DNA of 64,000 nt, taken from positions 124,001 to 188,000 of the forward strand of contig NZ_CANLFB010000002.1 of NCBI RefSeq assembly GCF_947489755.1, read 5' to 3'. Below the pieces are notes generated by a model that was not told where the DNA came from, did no database searches, and saw only the letters and a program-made list of their open reading frames with translations. This DNA comes from an uncultured Psychromonas sp. (lineage in GTDB: Bacteria > Pseudomonadota > Gammaproteobacteria > Enterobacterales > Psychromonadaceae). Positions 1 through 8,587 of the stretch are shown piece after piece (the first letter of the stretch is position 1; the number at the start of each line of letters is the position of its first letter). The position numbers and the translations under genes were made by a program.

Positions 1-442
1 TTACTATTTTAAAGGGCTTTTGTTCGATAAAGCCTTGCATATTTATACTTTTTTGTGATTTAAAACACATTTATAACGCCCTTTATCTAACTTAGTGTAA
101 TAATTTTCAATCGATAACCTTAATTTATGTGATCAACATCTACAAACATTAATTACTACTTTTGACTGTTTGGTCAAAATTATAAGTGATAAATTACCTT
201 TTTTTATTGATATTTATGATTTTTTATATCAAAAGTTGACTGAATGGTTAATTAATTCAGTTCGAAGATTATTTATTTACTTAATTTTTAAACTACAAAT
301 ATCTTTGTGCTTTACTTGTTAAGGTTGAGTCTCTAATTAGTTTGAAGGGCTATATAGTGTGAAAGGCTATAAAACTTCGATTCATTACTATTCAATGTTA
401 TATTCACACTTTAAATCTCGATTATTTTTATTTAGGCTAGTT
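1..442. other. AT-rich intergenic region before holD
   Basis: No convincing gene is visible. An open frame with a GTG start at 359 runs into holD, but the extra 28 residues do not resemble the HolD family and I treat them as untranslated leader. The stretch carries two related 16-base inverted repeats, listed separately, that look like operator sites. They may serve a gene lying to the left of the window. Confidence 0.6.
162..251. promoter_or_regulatory. two related TetR-operator-like inverted repeats
   Basis: TTGACTGTTTGGTCAA at 162-177 is a dyad (TTGAC/GTCAA). TTGACTGAATGGTTAA at 236-251 is the same element with three changes. The starts are 74 bases apart, close to seven helical turns. 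Dyads of the form TTGAC-N6-GTCAA are typical of TetR-family operators. Which gene is controlled is not visible: holD is 190 bases downstream and the other neighbour lies outside the window. Confidence 0.4.
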
Positions 443-838
443 ATGAAACACCAACAAGCAGTTTTTTTACAAGAAATGGGCATTACCCACTGGCAGGTAA
501 GAAAACCAACCTTATTTAAAACAGAGGAAATGCTTAAGCAATTAAACCTCTCTGTTTGTAAATTATTGGTGGTGTGTACTGAGGAAGATAAAAAGCATGA
601 GTTAATGCCCGCTATCCTCAGCGCCTTTAATATGAATGCGGATAGTGTTGTTTATTGTTCGCTTGCTCAATTTGAAAGTCAGCAAGGGGCATTGCCTCAT
701 TTAATTTGGTCAACTATCGGTGAAATAGAAGCTTCAGCAACACATCAGTTGTTACATTCTCCCTCTTTAGCGACCCTAGCCGTCAATGGTCATGCTAAAA
801 AAGTACTTTGGAAGCAGTTCTGTGCCTATCAACAGTAA
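443..838 (+). CDS. holD: DNA polymerase III psi subunit
   Basis: Psi bridges the chi subunit to the clamp-loader of the replicative polymerase. The 131-residue product begins MKHQQAVFLQEMGITHW, matching the conserved N-terminal chi-binding segment (usually LQ-MGITQW) and ends with the typical LLHSPSLATLAVNGHAKK block seen in HolD proteins. I place the start at the ATG at 443, since it puts this motif at residues 6-14 as in the family; the longer GTG frame from 359 adds unrelated residues. The 3' end overlaps rimI by 17 bases, the usual holD-rimI arrangement in enterobacteria and vibrios. Confidence 0.85.
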   Translation: MKHQQAVFLQEMGITHWQVRKPTLFKTEEMLKQLNLSVCKLLVVCTEEDKKHELMPAILSAFNMNADSVVYCSLAQFESQQGALPHLIWSTIGEIEASATHQLLHSPSLATLAVNGHAKKVLWKQFCAYQQ

Positions 839-1277
839 TCAATCTATTATCGCGATGGCGGTGACAGATATACCGGCAGTATTTGCTATCGAATCTTCTG
901 CGCATAGCCACCCATGGTCAGAAAAGTTGTTCTTAAGCAATTTTGGTAAGCGTTATATTAACCATGTGTTAATGCTCGATGAAGAAATTGTGGGTTATTT
1001 CATTGCCAGTTATGTTGCTGGTGAAGTGACGTTATTAAATGTTGCTGTTTCTCCTGCTCATCAAGGGCAAGGTATTGGGCGTGCTTTATTATCTTATTTA
1101 AAAACATTGGCGAGCACATTATCGCAAGAAGAAATCTGGCTTGAAGTCAGAGCCTCAAATCAAACAGCAATTAAACTTTATGAAAATTTAGATTTTGTTG
1201 AAGTTGATGTGCGAACTGCCTATTACCCAACACATAATGGTCGTGAAGATGCCCTTATTATGTGTTGTTATTTATAA
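822..1277 (+). CDS. rimI: ribosomal protein S18 alanine N-acetyltransferase
   Basis: RimI acetylates the N-terminal alanine of ribosomal protein S18. The protein has a GNAT fold: the acetyl-CoA loop VSPAHQGQGIGRALL at about residues 76-90, then LEVRASNQTAIKLYENLDF and YYPTHNGREDALIM, all strongly RimI-like. I choose the GTG at 822, because GGAAG at 810-814 sits seven bases before it, giving 151 residues against about 148 in E. coli. An ATG at 786 would add residues with no family counterpart. The start lies inside holD, so translation is probably coupled. Confidence 0.88.
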   Translation: MPINSNQSIIAMAVTDIPAVFAIESSAHSHPWSEKLFLSNFGKRYINHVLMLDEEIVGYFIASYVAGEVTLLNVAVSPAHQGQGIGRALLSYLKTLASTLSQEEIWLEVRASNQTAIKLYENLDFVEVDVRTAYYPTHNGREDALIMCCYL

Positions 1278-1355
1278 ACGACTATGCGTGTTATTTATAA
1301 AAAGTATGTGTAACTTATAAACAGCTATGTGCTGTTATTTAAAATTGGAAATTTC

Positions 1356-2099
1356 ATGATCTCTAAAAATCAGTTAAAACTTATTCACTCATTAGAGCAA
1401 AAAAAACAGCGTAAAAAATCTGGCCTATTTTTAGTACAAGGCGAGAAAAATGTCGGTGAGTTGTTTAATTCTGATTTTGAAATTGTGAATATATTTGCAA
1501 CAACGGAATATATTAATAAATACGCTGCGTCATTAAGTGCTCAACAATTGGTTAGTTTAACTGTTGAAAGTACTGAAGAAGAATTGCAGAAAGCGGGCAC
1601 ATTAAAAACCAATAATAGCGTGATTGCGGTCGTGAAGTGTAAAGCCTATGAAACGCCAACTATTAGCGGTGATGAACTCATTTTGGTGTTAGATCAGGTG
1701 GGTGACCCAGGCAATTTAGGCACTATTATCCGCGTCGCTGATTGGTACGGTATTAAACATATTATTTGTAGTACGGACTGTGCAGACCTTTATAACCCTA
1801 AAGTGATTGCCGCGACAATGGGATCTTTTGTACGTGTACAAGTTAGTCATACAGATTTATGTGAATATTTATCAACACAGGATAAACCTGTCTACGGTGC
1901 TTTTTTAGAAGGTAAAAATCTCCATAAAAGCCAATTACCTAACAGTGCATTTATTGTAATGGGTAGTGAGTCTCATGGCATTTCTGCTGCTGTTAGTGAA
2001 TTCATTACGGATAAAATAACGATTCCTAATTTTGGCCAAGCTGAATCGTTAAATGTCGCCATGGCGACGGGTATTATTTTAGATAACTTTAAGCGTTAA
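1356..2099 (+). CDS. SpoU/TrmH-family RNA 2'-O-methyltransferase
   Basis: Predicted AdoMet-dependent 2'-O-ribose methyltransferase acting on rRNA or tRNA. The N-terminal part (KKSGLFLVQGEKNV) resembles the SpoU substrate-binding domain. The three SPOUT motifs are present: VLDQVGDPGNLGTIIRVADW, VMGSESHGIS and IPNFGQAESLNVAMATGI, which build the trefoil-knot cofactor site. The ATG at 1356 follows TTGGAAA and gives 247 residues, close to RlmB/YsgA-like proteins. It is not clear which rRNA or tRNA position is modified. It stands alone, about 80 bases after rimI. Confidence 0.85.
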   Translation: MISKNQLKLIHSLEQKKQRKKSGLFLVQGEKNVGELFNSDFEIVNIFATTEYINKYAASLSAQQLVSLTVESTEEELQKAGTLKTNNSVIAVVKCKAYETPTISGDELILVLDQVGDPGNLGTIIRVADWYGIKHIICSTDCADLYNPKVIAATMGSFVRVQVSHTDLCEYLSTQDKPVYGAFLEGKNLHKSQLPNSAFIVMGSESHGISAAVSEFITDKITIPNFGQAESLNVAMATGIILDNFKR

Positions 2100-2294
2100 A
2101 AGGGCTGACGTTAAAAAGGGAGGTATTAAAAAAGATATTAAAAAATACTTTCAAAATACAGGTATTAAATTAATAGACATTAAGTCGGTAGTCTTAAATA
2201 TCAACTTATCAGAACGTATTATCAACCATCCACATGTCTTTTTATTAAAAATGAAGCTTTTATAGCTAGCACCTTCAATAAATATTCATATTAA

Positions 2295-2323
2295 AATCCG
2301 ATCTAAAGTATCGGATTTTTTTT
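2295..2323 (+). terminator. Rho-independent terminator
   Basis: AATCCGAT and ATCGGATT form an 8-bp stem with a 7-base loop, followed by an unbroken T run. It lies about 200 bases after the methyltransferase gene and is probably its transcription end. Confidence 0.75.
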
Positions 2324-2438
2324 CGTTTAAAACAAATATATTCAATATGTTATGACTGTTTAAACTAAATTATTGATAGTTATGTGTTCACTTTTTTTTT
2401 GATTTACTAAAAATACTTTATCTAAAATGTTGACATGT

Positions 2439-2460
2439 GATAATGATATCTATTATCATT
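2439..2460. promoter_or_regulatory. Fur box
   Basis: GATAATGATATCTATTATCATT closely matches the 19-bp Fur consensus (GATAATGATAATCATTATC), with the two GATAAT/ATTATC half-sites intact. It lies about 80 bases before the small ORF at 2541, in the right place to repress its promoter under iron sufficiency. Confidence 0.7.
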
Positions 2461-2540
2461 AAGTTGTTGGCAAAGAGACATACTTTCTTATTTATTATTG
2501 TTCAGTCATTTGATATTTCTTTCGTCCAGAAGAAGTGAAA

Positions 2541-2678
2541 ATGAATATAGTTCAGTGTCGAATAGATAAGATTAAGTATTTTTTGTCCGTGGTAGTGATA
2601 GGAATCGTCCTATTCTTTTTTCACTATCAGAAACCATCATTATTCATTTCGGTTTCTATTGCCGTTGATAATGAATGA
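2541..2678 (+). CDS. putative 45-residue Fur-regulated membrane peptide
   Basis: The ORF starts MNIVQCRIDKIKYF and has one hydrophobic segment (about residues 13-28, FLSVVVIGIVLFFFHY) followed by PSLFISVSIAVDNE. AGAAGTGA lies just before the ATG as a plausible ribosome-binding site, and the Fur box is 80 bases upstream. A short basic N-terminus, one membrane span and an ISVSIA segment recall the N-terminus of TonB-type energy transducers, so this may be a truncated tonB rather than a true small protein. I do not recognise a named family. Coding status is inferred from the regulatory context only. Confidence 0.35.
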   Translation: MNIVQCRIDKIKYFLSVVVIGIVLFFFHYQKPSLFISVSIAVDNE

Positions 2679-2894
2679 TGAGACTGACTTTCATCGCACA
2701 GTGAAAGCTTGGTTACCGGTAGACTTTTTATGATGAAAAAGTTTACCCACACCGCAGGTTAAAAGCCACTTGCGGTTATTGATAAAAAAGTAAAATGGTA
2801 AAATTAATATTGCAGCTATAAAGGCGGGGGGTTGGAGTAGTTGCAATATTAATCCCATATCAAATTCATGTTTAATACTGCTAACTATTCTCTA

Positions 2895-2922
2895 TATCTT
2901 CTATCTTCTATCTTCTATCTTC
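2895..2922. repeat. TATCTTC heptanucleotide tandem repeat
   Basis: Four perfect head-to-tail copies of TATCTTC, flanked by degenerate copies, lie in non-coding DNA about 140 bases after the end of sprT on its sense strand. Confidence 0.8.
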
Positions 2923-3057
2923 TATATTTTTTATAACATCTATACTTTCTTTCTCTATTTATTTTGTTACCGCTTACCTTGAGTACTGCTAACTTCTATC
3001 TCATTGCTTTACTTTTTTAATCTCGCCTTTACAGAACAACTAAAGTTTAAATAACCT

Positions 3058-3546
3058 TTAGTTGTTAGAAGGGGTAAGAGGGGATTTGCATTTCCTGCAC
3101 AGGTAACTAGTGCCTTTTTTAATATTATTATGTCGACGTATAGTCAACTGGTGCTCTGTGCATAAGCAACGATAGGGAAATAATTGTCCTTGTACATCGC
3201 TAATATCTAATTGATGAGTGGTATTTGCAGGCAATTTAAACACTTGAGTCATGATATGTTGCCACTCTTTGCCGTGAGGGCGAACTCTTCCATATAACTG
3301 ATAGGTGATCAGGTGAGCAATCTCATGGGCAACGACGTGCTCTATAAAAATAGCTTTATTTTGCATGTATAAGATAGGGTTAAATTTGATCAAGTTTTTT
3401 TGTAGGTGGGCAGAACCTGCACTACGGCCTCGTTGGTTAAATAAATAACTAGGGCGAGGAAAAGCGCGATCAAAAAAGCACTCGGCTAAAATGAAACAAT
3501 CTTCACCTTTCACTGCGAGTGCTTTTTTATCTTCAAACGTAAGCAT
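3058..3546 (-). CDS. sprT: SprT-family zinc metalloprotease-like protein
   Basis: SprT is a bacterial relative of the SPRTN protease. The 162-residue protein contains HEIAH (HExxH) with a further HGKEW histidine about 20 residues on, giving the zinc-binding set. Near the C-terminus, Cys-Leu-Cys and CRKC form a possible zinc ribbon, as in the family. It lies 35 bases downstream of metK on the same strand and is probably co-transcribed, a pairing also found in vibrios. Its exact cellular role is not settled. Confidence 0.85.
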   Translation of the reverse strand: MLTFEDKKALAVKGEDCFILAECFFDRAFPRPSYLFNQRGRSAGSAHLQKNLIKFNPILYMQNKAIFIEHVVAHEIAHLITYQLYGRVRPHGKEWQHIMTQVFKLPANTTHQLDISDVQGQLFPYRCLCTEHQLTIRRHNNIKKGTSYLCRKCKSPLTPSNN

Positions 3547-3581
3547 AATTAAATATTAAATCGTTTTTATAAAACGGTTAA

Positions 3582-4730
3582 TTAAAATGCTGCTGCTTTT
3601 AAAGCGTCAACTTTATCTAGCGCTTCCCAAGGGAAATGCTCACGACCAAAGTGACCATACGCAGCCGTTTCTTTATAGATTGGCTTAATTAGGTCTAACA
3701 TTTCAATTAAACCGTAAGGGCGTAAATCAAAATGTTCGCTTACTAAGCTAACGATTAAGCTTTTTGCTACTTTCTCAGTACCAAATGTTTCAACACTGAT
3801 CGACGTCGGCTCTGCAACACCAATAGCATAAGAGACTTGAATCTCACAACGATCTGCTAAACCAGCAGCAACAATGTTCTTTGCTACGTAACGAGCTGCA
3901 TAAGCGGCACTACGGTCAACTTTTGAAGGATCTTTACCTGAGAATGCGCCACCACCGTGACGTGCTGTACCACCGTAAGTATCTACGATAATTTTACGTC
4001 CAGTTAAACCACAGTCACCTACTGGACCACCGATCACGAAACGACCTGTTGGATTGATGTGGAATTTAGTGCGCTCAGTTAACCATTCAGCGGGTAAAAC
4101 CGGTTTAATGATTTCTTCCATTACCGCTTCAACTAAATCTGATTGTTTAATATCTTCACGATGTTGAGTTGATAATACAACTGCATCAATACCCACAATT
4201 TTACCTTCATCATAAGCAAAAGTAACTTGGCTTTTTGCATCTGGACGTAACCAGTCTAGTTGACCACTTTTACGTACTTCAGCTTGTTTTTTAACAAGGC
4301 GATGAGCGTAAGTAATAGGCGCAGGCATGAATACTTCTGTTTCATTGGTTGCGTAACCAAACATTAAACCTTGGTCACCGGCACCTTGTTCGCGTGGGTC
4401 TGAACGGTCAACGCCTTGATTGATATCAGGAGACTGTTTACCAACAACATTTAGCACGGCACAAGAATCTGCATCAAAACCCATTTCTGAGCTTGTGTAA
4501 CCAATTTCACGTACGGTATCACGAGTGATTTGTTCAATATCAACCCATGCATCAGTAGTGATTTCACCACCAACCATAACCATGCCGGTTTTTACGTAGG
4601 TTTCACAAGCAACACGTGCTTTAGTATCTTGTTTTAAAATGGCATCAAGTACAGCATCAGAAATTTGATCGGCAATTTTATCTGGATGTCCTTCAGAAAC
4701 TGATTCTGAAGTAAATAAGTCACGTGACAT
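3582..4730 (-). CDS. metK: S-adenosylmethionine synthase
   Basis: MetK makes S-adenosylmethionine from methionine and ATP in the cytosol. The 382-residue protein is full length and carries the family signatures [28 protein letters not shown], and the N-terminal [23 protein letters not shown] lies seven bases before the ATG. A perfect MetJ box is present about 55 bases upstream, indicating methionine-dependent repression. The sprT gene follows closely. Confidence 0.97.
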   Translation of the reverse strand: MSRDLFTSESVSEGHPDKIADQISDAVLDAILKQDTKARVACETYVKTGMVMVGGEITTDAWVDIEQITRDTVREIGYTSSEMGFDADSCAVLNVVGKQSPDINQGVDRSDPREQGAGDQGLMFGYATNETEVFMPAPITYAHRLVKKQAEVRKSGQLDWLRPDAKSQVTFAYDEGKIVGIDAVVLSTQHREDIKQSDLVEAVMEEIIKPVLPAEWLTERTKFHINPTGRFVIGGPVGDCGLTGRKIIVDTYGGTARHGGGAFSGKDPSKVDRSAAYAARYVAKNIVAAGLADRCEIQVSYAIGVAEPTSISVETFGTEKVAKSLIVSLVSEHFDLRPYGLIEMLDLIKPIYKETAAYGHFGREHFPWEALDKVDALKAAAF

Positions 4731-4775
4731 GTAAACTCCTATTCGGGCTATTTTATTAAATTAGTTTGGATGTTT

Positions 4776-4791
4776 TTACATCTAGACGTCT
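4776..4791. promoter_or_regulatory. MetJ operator (met boxes)
   Basis: AGACGTCT at 4784-4791 is a perfect match to the 8-bp met box. The adjoining eight bases (4776-4783, TTACATCT) match at five positions, so this is probably a two-box operator, the minimum MetJ site. It lies 46-61 bases upstream of the metK start codon. Confidence 0.72.
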
Positions 4792-4979
4792 ATCTTACAT
4801 TTTTTTGTGACGGATAACACCCTATTCTTTTTAAATAAGAGAGAACTGATTCCGTATATTAATGGTCGAAGCTGATTAAAATTACTGTTTTATTTTCTTA
4901 AAGATAATTTGTGTATGAGTTATACTCGCATCCATTTTAATTTTGCGGTTATGTTTCCCCTGTCTAATCGAGATTTTTT

Positions 4980-6305
4980 ATGCCTTTATTGTTTCAATGT
5001 AAAAACATGTTTAGAAAAGTACTTTCTTTTATCAATAATTTGCCTCGTTTGCATTTCTGGGCCATTATTTCGTTATTCTTTTTCTTATTAATTGTCAGTT
5101 TAATACCGCCTAGTAAGCATGGTGGGACGATTAAGAAAGAATTAACCTTACCAATTAGTGGTTCATTAAAAGGTGACTATGCAGTTGCTGAACCTTCAAC
5201 AGCAAATCGTGATGCCAACAATCAATTACTTCCAGACTTCTCAGCCAATCGAGAAGTCGATATAACCATCTCTGCTGGCGATACGTTAAGTGAGATTTTT
5301 TCTAATGAAAGTATTTCAGCCGCTGTTTTACAAGAGTTGTTAGAAGCAGATACAGAATATTTGCGCCTTGCTAATTTAATACCCGGTCAAGTCGTACAAT
5401 TATTGGTGAGTCCCGATAATCAATTGTTGTCATTAAAAGTTATTATTGACCGAGCTAATACCTTAAGTTTTGTTTTGAAGGATGGAGTTTACACTTCCAA
5501 TCTAGAAATAAAGGAAGGCGAATGGCGTAATAGTTACTACCAGGGCAGTGTGACTGGTAGCTTTTACGTCAGCGCTAAAAAAAGTGGTTTATCAGCGAGT
5601 CAAATCCAACAGGTTTCAAGTGCATTATCAGGACAATTTGATTTTAATCGACAATTACGTGTTGGTGATACCTTTCATGTGTTGGTCGCTAAACAGTATA
5701 TTGAAGGCGCGTATAGTTTTGATAGTGAAGTATTGGCGATTATTATTAAAACACACTCACGTAATTACACTGCTTTTTTAAATGAAGATGGTCGTTATTA
5801 TGATCAGAAAGGAAAAGGTTTAAGTAAAGCTTACCGTCGCTACCCAGTTAATGGTAAGCCGCGTATTAGTTCTCGCTTTAACCCTCATCGATTGCACCCT
5901 ATCACCAAAAGGGTCAGCCCACATAATGGAACAGACTTTGCTGTCGGAGTGGGCACAAATGTTTATGCTACTGGTGATGGTGTGGTATTGCGTGCCGGTT
6001 ATCATCCTGCTGCAGGTAATTATATTGTGATTAAAAACAGTCGTAGATATACAACCCGATTCCTACATTTAAGTAAAATATTAGTGCATAAAGGACAGCG
6101 TGTTGCGATAGATCAGTTAATTGCTAAGTCTGGTAATACAGGGCGTTCTACAGGTGCACATCTACACTATGAATTTCATGTAAATAATAAACCAGTAGAT
6201 GCAATGAAGGTTGATTTACCTTTATCACAAGAAGTTCCTAGAAATGAATTAAAGGACTTTAATGCTCGTAGAGATCTTTCTTTACGTGAAATGGGTGAAC
6301 TTTAA
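4980..6305 (+). CDS. mepM: M23-family murein endopeptidase (MepM-like)
   Basis: A predicted inner-membrane-anchored, periplasm-facing peptidoglycan DD-endopeptidase that opens cross-links for wall growth. One membrane span lies at about residues 25-45 (FWAIISLFFFLLIVSLI). An OapA/LysM-like region (SAGDTLSEIF) follows at about 98-190. The C-terminal lysostaphin-type M23 domain shows HNGTDFAV (H and D) and HLHYEF, the zinc-ligand motifs. Length (441) matches E. coli MepM (440). An ATG at 5007 is an alternative start; neither has a clear ribosome-binding site. Confidence 0.86.
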   Translation: MPLLFQCKNMFRKVLSFINNLPRLHFWAIISLFFFLLIVSLIPPSKHGGTIKKELTLPISGSLKGDYAVAEPSTANRDANNQLLPDFSANREVDITISAGDTLSEIFSNESISAAVLQELLEADTEYLRLANLIPGQVVQLLVSPDNQLLSLKVIIDRANTLSFVLKDGVYTSNLEIKEGEWRNSYYQGSVTGSFYVSAKKSGLSASQIQQVSSALSGQFDFNRQLRVGDTFHVLVAKQYIEGAYSFDSEVLAIIIKTHSRNYTAFLNEDGRYYDQKGKGLSKAYRRYPVNGKPRISSRFNPHRLHPITKRVSPHNGTDFAVGVGTNVYATGDGVVLRAGYHPAAGNYIVIKNSRRYTTRFLHLSKILVHKGQRVAIDQLIAKSGNTGRSTGAHLHYEFHVNNKPVDAMKVDLPLSQEVPRNELKDFNARRDLSLREMGEL

Positions 6306-6315
6306 CGACAACATG

Positions 6316-6347
6316 ACAATGCTTAATAATGATTAAGCATTGTTTAT
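6316..6347 (+). terminator. hairpin terminator after mepM
   Basis: ACAATGCTTAAT and ATTAAGCATTGT form a 12-bp stem with a 4-base loop, followed by TTTATTAATT. It starts 10 bases after the stop codon. Confidence 0.65.
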
Positions 6348-6379
6348 TAATTGTTTATAACAGATAGAGTTTAGTAGTT

Positions 6380-6721
6380 ATGTTATTAAAAAGTGAAGCA
6401 TACGAATCTTGCATAGGTTATTTTGCTGATAATTTAAATATCTTCGAAGGGGCTGCAAGCTCTGGGAATGGGCAAATTATTGCTGATATTGTATTAGATG
6501 AAGTCGCTAATTTAGTGATGACATTTTGTCAGCAACAACCTCAGTTGAGTAATGAAACACGCTTAATAGTCGTTGCTGAAAGCGATAGAATTGTTGACGA
6601 TATGGAGCAAATACTAGGGAAATGCTGGGAAAATAATGCTTCAGAAGAGCAAGTACTTTTTATTAAAGAATATTTTTTATTAGTCAAAAATAGCTTAGAT
6701 TCTCAAGTACCGCATCTGTAA
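6380..6721 (+). CDS. DUF3802-like small protein
   Basis: A 113-residue acidic, soluble, largely helical protein with no signal peptide. The pattern IADIVLDEVANLVMTF, LIVVAESDRIVDDMEQILGKCW and FIKEYFLLVKNSLD resembles the DUF3802 proteins I know from Vibrio and Shewanella. No function is established for that family. It sits between mepM and rsd, convergent with rsd, and shares a bidirectional terminator with it. Confidence 0.6.
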   Translation: MLLKSEAYESCIGYFADNLNIFEGAASSGNGQIIADIVLDEVANLVMTFCQQQPQLSNETRLIVVAESDRIVDDMEQILGKCWENNASEEQVLFIKEYFLLVKNSLDSQVPHL

Positions 6722-6795
6722 GGTGAATACTTATTTTGTGTCGTAGAATACGTTAAGCTTATTCCAGTGATTTAACTTATTACTTGAATTCAAAT

Positions 6796-6829
6796 ACTAA
6801 AAAACAATCTATATAGATTGTTTTTTAGT
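6796..6829. terminator. bidirectional terminator between convergent genes
   Basis: A perfect 34-base palindrome (ACTAAAAAACAATCTAT and its complement) lies between the convergent DUF3802-like gene and rsd. A T run ends each strand, so it can stop transcription from both sides. Confidence 0.75.
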
Positions 6830-6887
6830 ATCACGTCATTGCTGTTTAAATCATAGTTTCATCATTAAAACAAAACGATTAGATCTA

Positions 6888-7361
6888 CTATGCAAGAGTA
6901 TGGTTCAGGTGAACGACTTCCAACAATTGATCTTCTCGTTCGAACCGACTTTCCATTATTTGACCTAACTCAGATAAATCTCTATCGAAATTTAACAATG
7001 CTTGGTCTGATGCATTCTCTGCATAAGTATCATTGAAATTTAATGCCGTGTCGGTTGTCGTAGTTATTCTAGAGTATAGCTCTTGCGCTATTTTTAAATT
7101 TTCTTCTCCACTTAACTTAGATTTCTCTATGATTTGTTCGTAAACCTCAAAGTGACCTGTGGAAGCATAGTCTAATAAACCTTGGCAAAACTCTGTGATT
7201 AAAGCCTGATTGGGTAAGCCTTGTTTTTCTTCTTGGTATGGCGGTAAACCTGCTAATTTACAATATAAAATCACTAGTTTTTGGCGTTCGTCTAACCAGT
7301 TATCTAAAACAGAAAGTGTGCCACCCCATTCTTCTTTTGCTTGCTTTATTTTTTTAAGCAT
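6888..7361 (-). CDS. rsd: regulator of sigma D (anti-sigma70 factor)
   Basis: Rsd binds free sigma-70 and favours alternative sigma factors in stationary phase. The 157-residue helical protein matches the Rsd/AlgQ family in length (158 in E. coli) and pattern: LDNWLDERQKLVILYCKLAG near the N-terminus, FCQGLLDYASTGHFEVYEQI mid-protein and LSELGQIMESRFEREDQLL near the end. It is divergent from nudC, the same arrangement as in E. coli (rsd-nudC-hemE). Confidence 0.88.
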   Translation of the reverse strand: MLKKIKQAKEEWGGTLSVLDNWLDERQKLVILYCKLAGLPPYQEEKQGLPNQALITEFCQGLLDYASTGHFEVYEQIIEKSKLSGEENLKIAQELYSRITTTTDTALNFNDTYAENASDQALLNFDRDLSELGQIMESRFEREDQLLEVVHLNHTLA

Positions 7362-7649
7362 AAAAACCTCTTTTAAATGAACTAGCTATAAAATTAACTA
7401 GGTAAAAATTAAGTCAAATAGCGGCATCCGTCAATATAAATTTAGTTTATATAGGTAACCACATCATTACTGTGAGCTTATGCCCAATGTAATCGCTTGA
7501 AATACAAATATTTTACATTAATCGTTACCATTACTTTTAATTGGTAAGTTTAATGTGTGGTTGCCTTAATAAGTTAAAAATAACACTTGTTCAATACCTG
7601 CTTGATATTGCACTATATTATTTATCACTCCCGACAATGAGTATTCAGA

Positions 7650-8456
7650 ATGTCAGAGTCAAAAACCGCGTTATACGACAACGCATGGTGGTTTATTTTA
7701 TCAGAAGGTAAATTGGTTGCTTTAGATAAAGGGGATCTTATCCCTTTTGGATGCATTGAAGAGTTACCTTTTCCTGAACACGCGACAGATAATAAACGGT
7801 TATTGGGAAGCTATAATAATTATCCGTGTTATTTAGTTGAAGTGGCAAGCAGTTTGGATATGGGGTTGGGCGAATATGTTAGTTTACGCTCATTATTAGG
7901 CAAAGCTCACGACCTGTTATTTGAAATGGCGGGCCGTGCATTTCAAATCGCTTTGTTTTATAAAACTCATCGGTATTGTGGTCAGTGTGGCAAACCAATG
8001 CAAGAGATCGATTGGGAAATTGCGATGAAATGTTATCACTGCCAACATCGTGCTTATCCGCGTGTATCGCCTTGTATTATTGTGGCAATTCGTAAGCATA
8101 AAAAAATCCTATTGGCTTTGCATAACCGTCATCAAAAAGATAATTATCCCGTTTATACGACCTTAGCTGGTTTTACTGAAGCAGGTGAAACGCTAGAGGC
8201 CTGTGTAGAACGTGAAGTTTTCGAAGAAGTTGGTCTTAAGGTTAAGAATATTCAATATGTAACGAGCCAACCTTGGCCTTTTCCGCATTCTTTAATGATG
8301 GGGTTTACTGCTGACTATGCGTCAGGCGAGATAAATATTCAGCCCAATGAGTTGATTGAAGCCAATTGGTACGATATTGATGATTTACCTCTGATACCAA
8401 AACATGGGACAATCGCGCGAAAATTAATTGAAAAAACAGTAAAGCGATGCCGTTAA
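7650..8456 (+). CDS. nudC: NAD(+)/NADH pyrophosphatase, RNA deNADding enzyme
   Basis: NudC hydrolyses NADH and removes NAD caps from RNA. A four-cysteine zinc site is visible at about residues 110-130 (CGQCGKPM and CYHCQHR). The Nudix box GFTEAGETLEACVEREVFEEVGL lies at about 172-194 and SQPWPFPHSLMMGF, the NADH-specific motif, follows it. The 268-residue length is slightly above E. coli NudC (257). hemE follows after about 130 bases. Confidence 0.93.
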   Translation: MSESKTALYDNAWWFILSEGKLVALDKGDLIPFGCIEELPFPEHATDNKRLLGSYNNYPCYLVEVASSLDMGLGEYVSLRSLLGKAHDLLFEMAGRAFQIALFYKTHRYCGQCGKPMQEIDWEIAMKCYHCQHRAYPRVSPCIIVAIRKHKKILLALHNRHQKDNYPVYTTLAGFTEAGETLEACVEREVFEEVGLKVKNIQYVTSQPWPFPHSLMMGFTADYASGEINIQPNELIEANWYDIDDLPLIPKHGTIARKLIEKTVKRCR

Positions 8457-8587
8457 ATTTAATATTAGGTATCGAAGTGATAGGTAATACCAAATTTATT
8501 TATGCGAAGAAATAAGGTATATTCTATCAATAGATGGAAATGATTACTCGATAGGCTATCAATAGCTAAAACAGGATAAGGTTACAA

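Larger units (their letters stand above)
2100..3057. other. long intergenic region with Fur box, small ORF and repeats
   Basis: This 958-base stretch has no long reading frame on either strand. It contains a terminator (2295-2323), a strong Fur box (2439-2460), a 45-codon membrane-peptide ORF (2541-2678), a weak hairpin around 2753-2778 (ACCGCA pairing with TGCGGT) and a TATCTTC repeat (2895-2922). The rest is AT-rich and featureless to me. Confidence 0.6.

Noticed and set aside
359-442. A 28-residue N-terminal extension of HolD from a GTG at 359.
   Set aside because: The extra residues do not match the family, and the conserved N-terminal motif begins right after the ATG at 443.
2751-2780. 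Hairpin ACCGCAGGTT..TTGCGGT as a terminator or small RNA end.
   Set aside because: Only six pairs are solid and the T run is poor; kept merely as a note within the intergenic entry.
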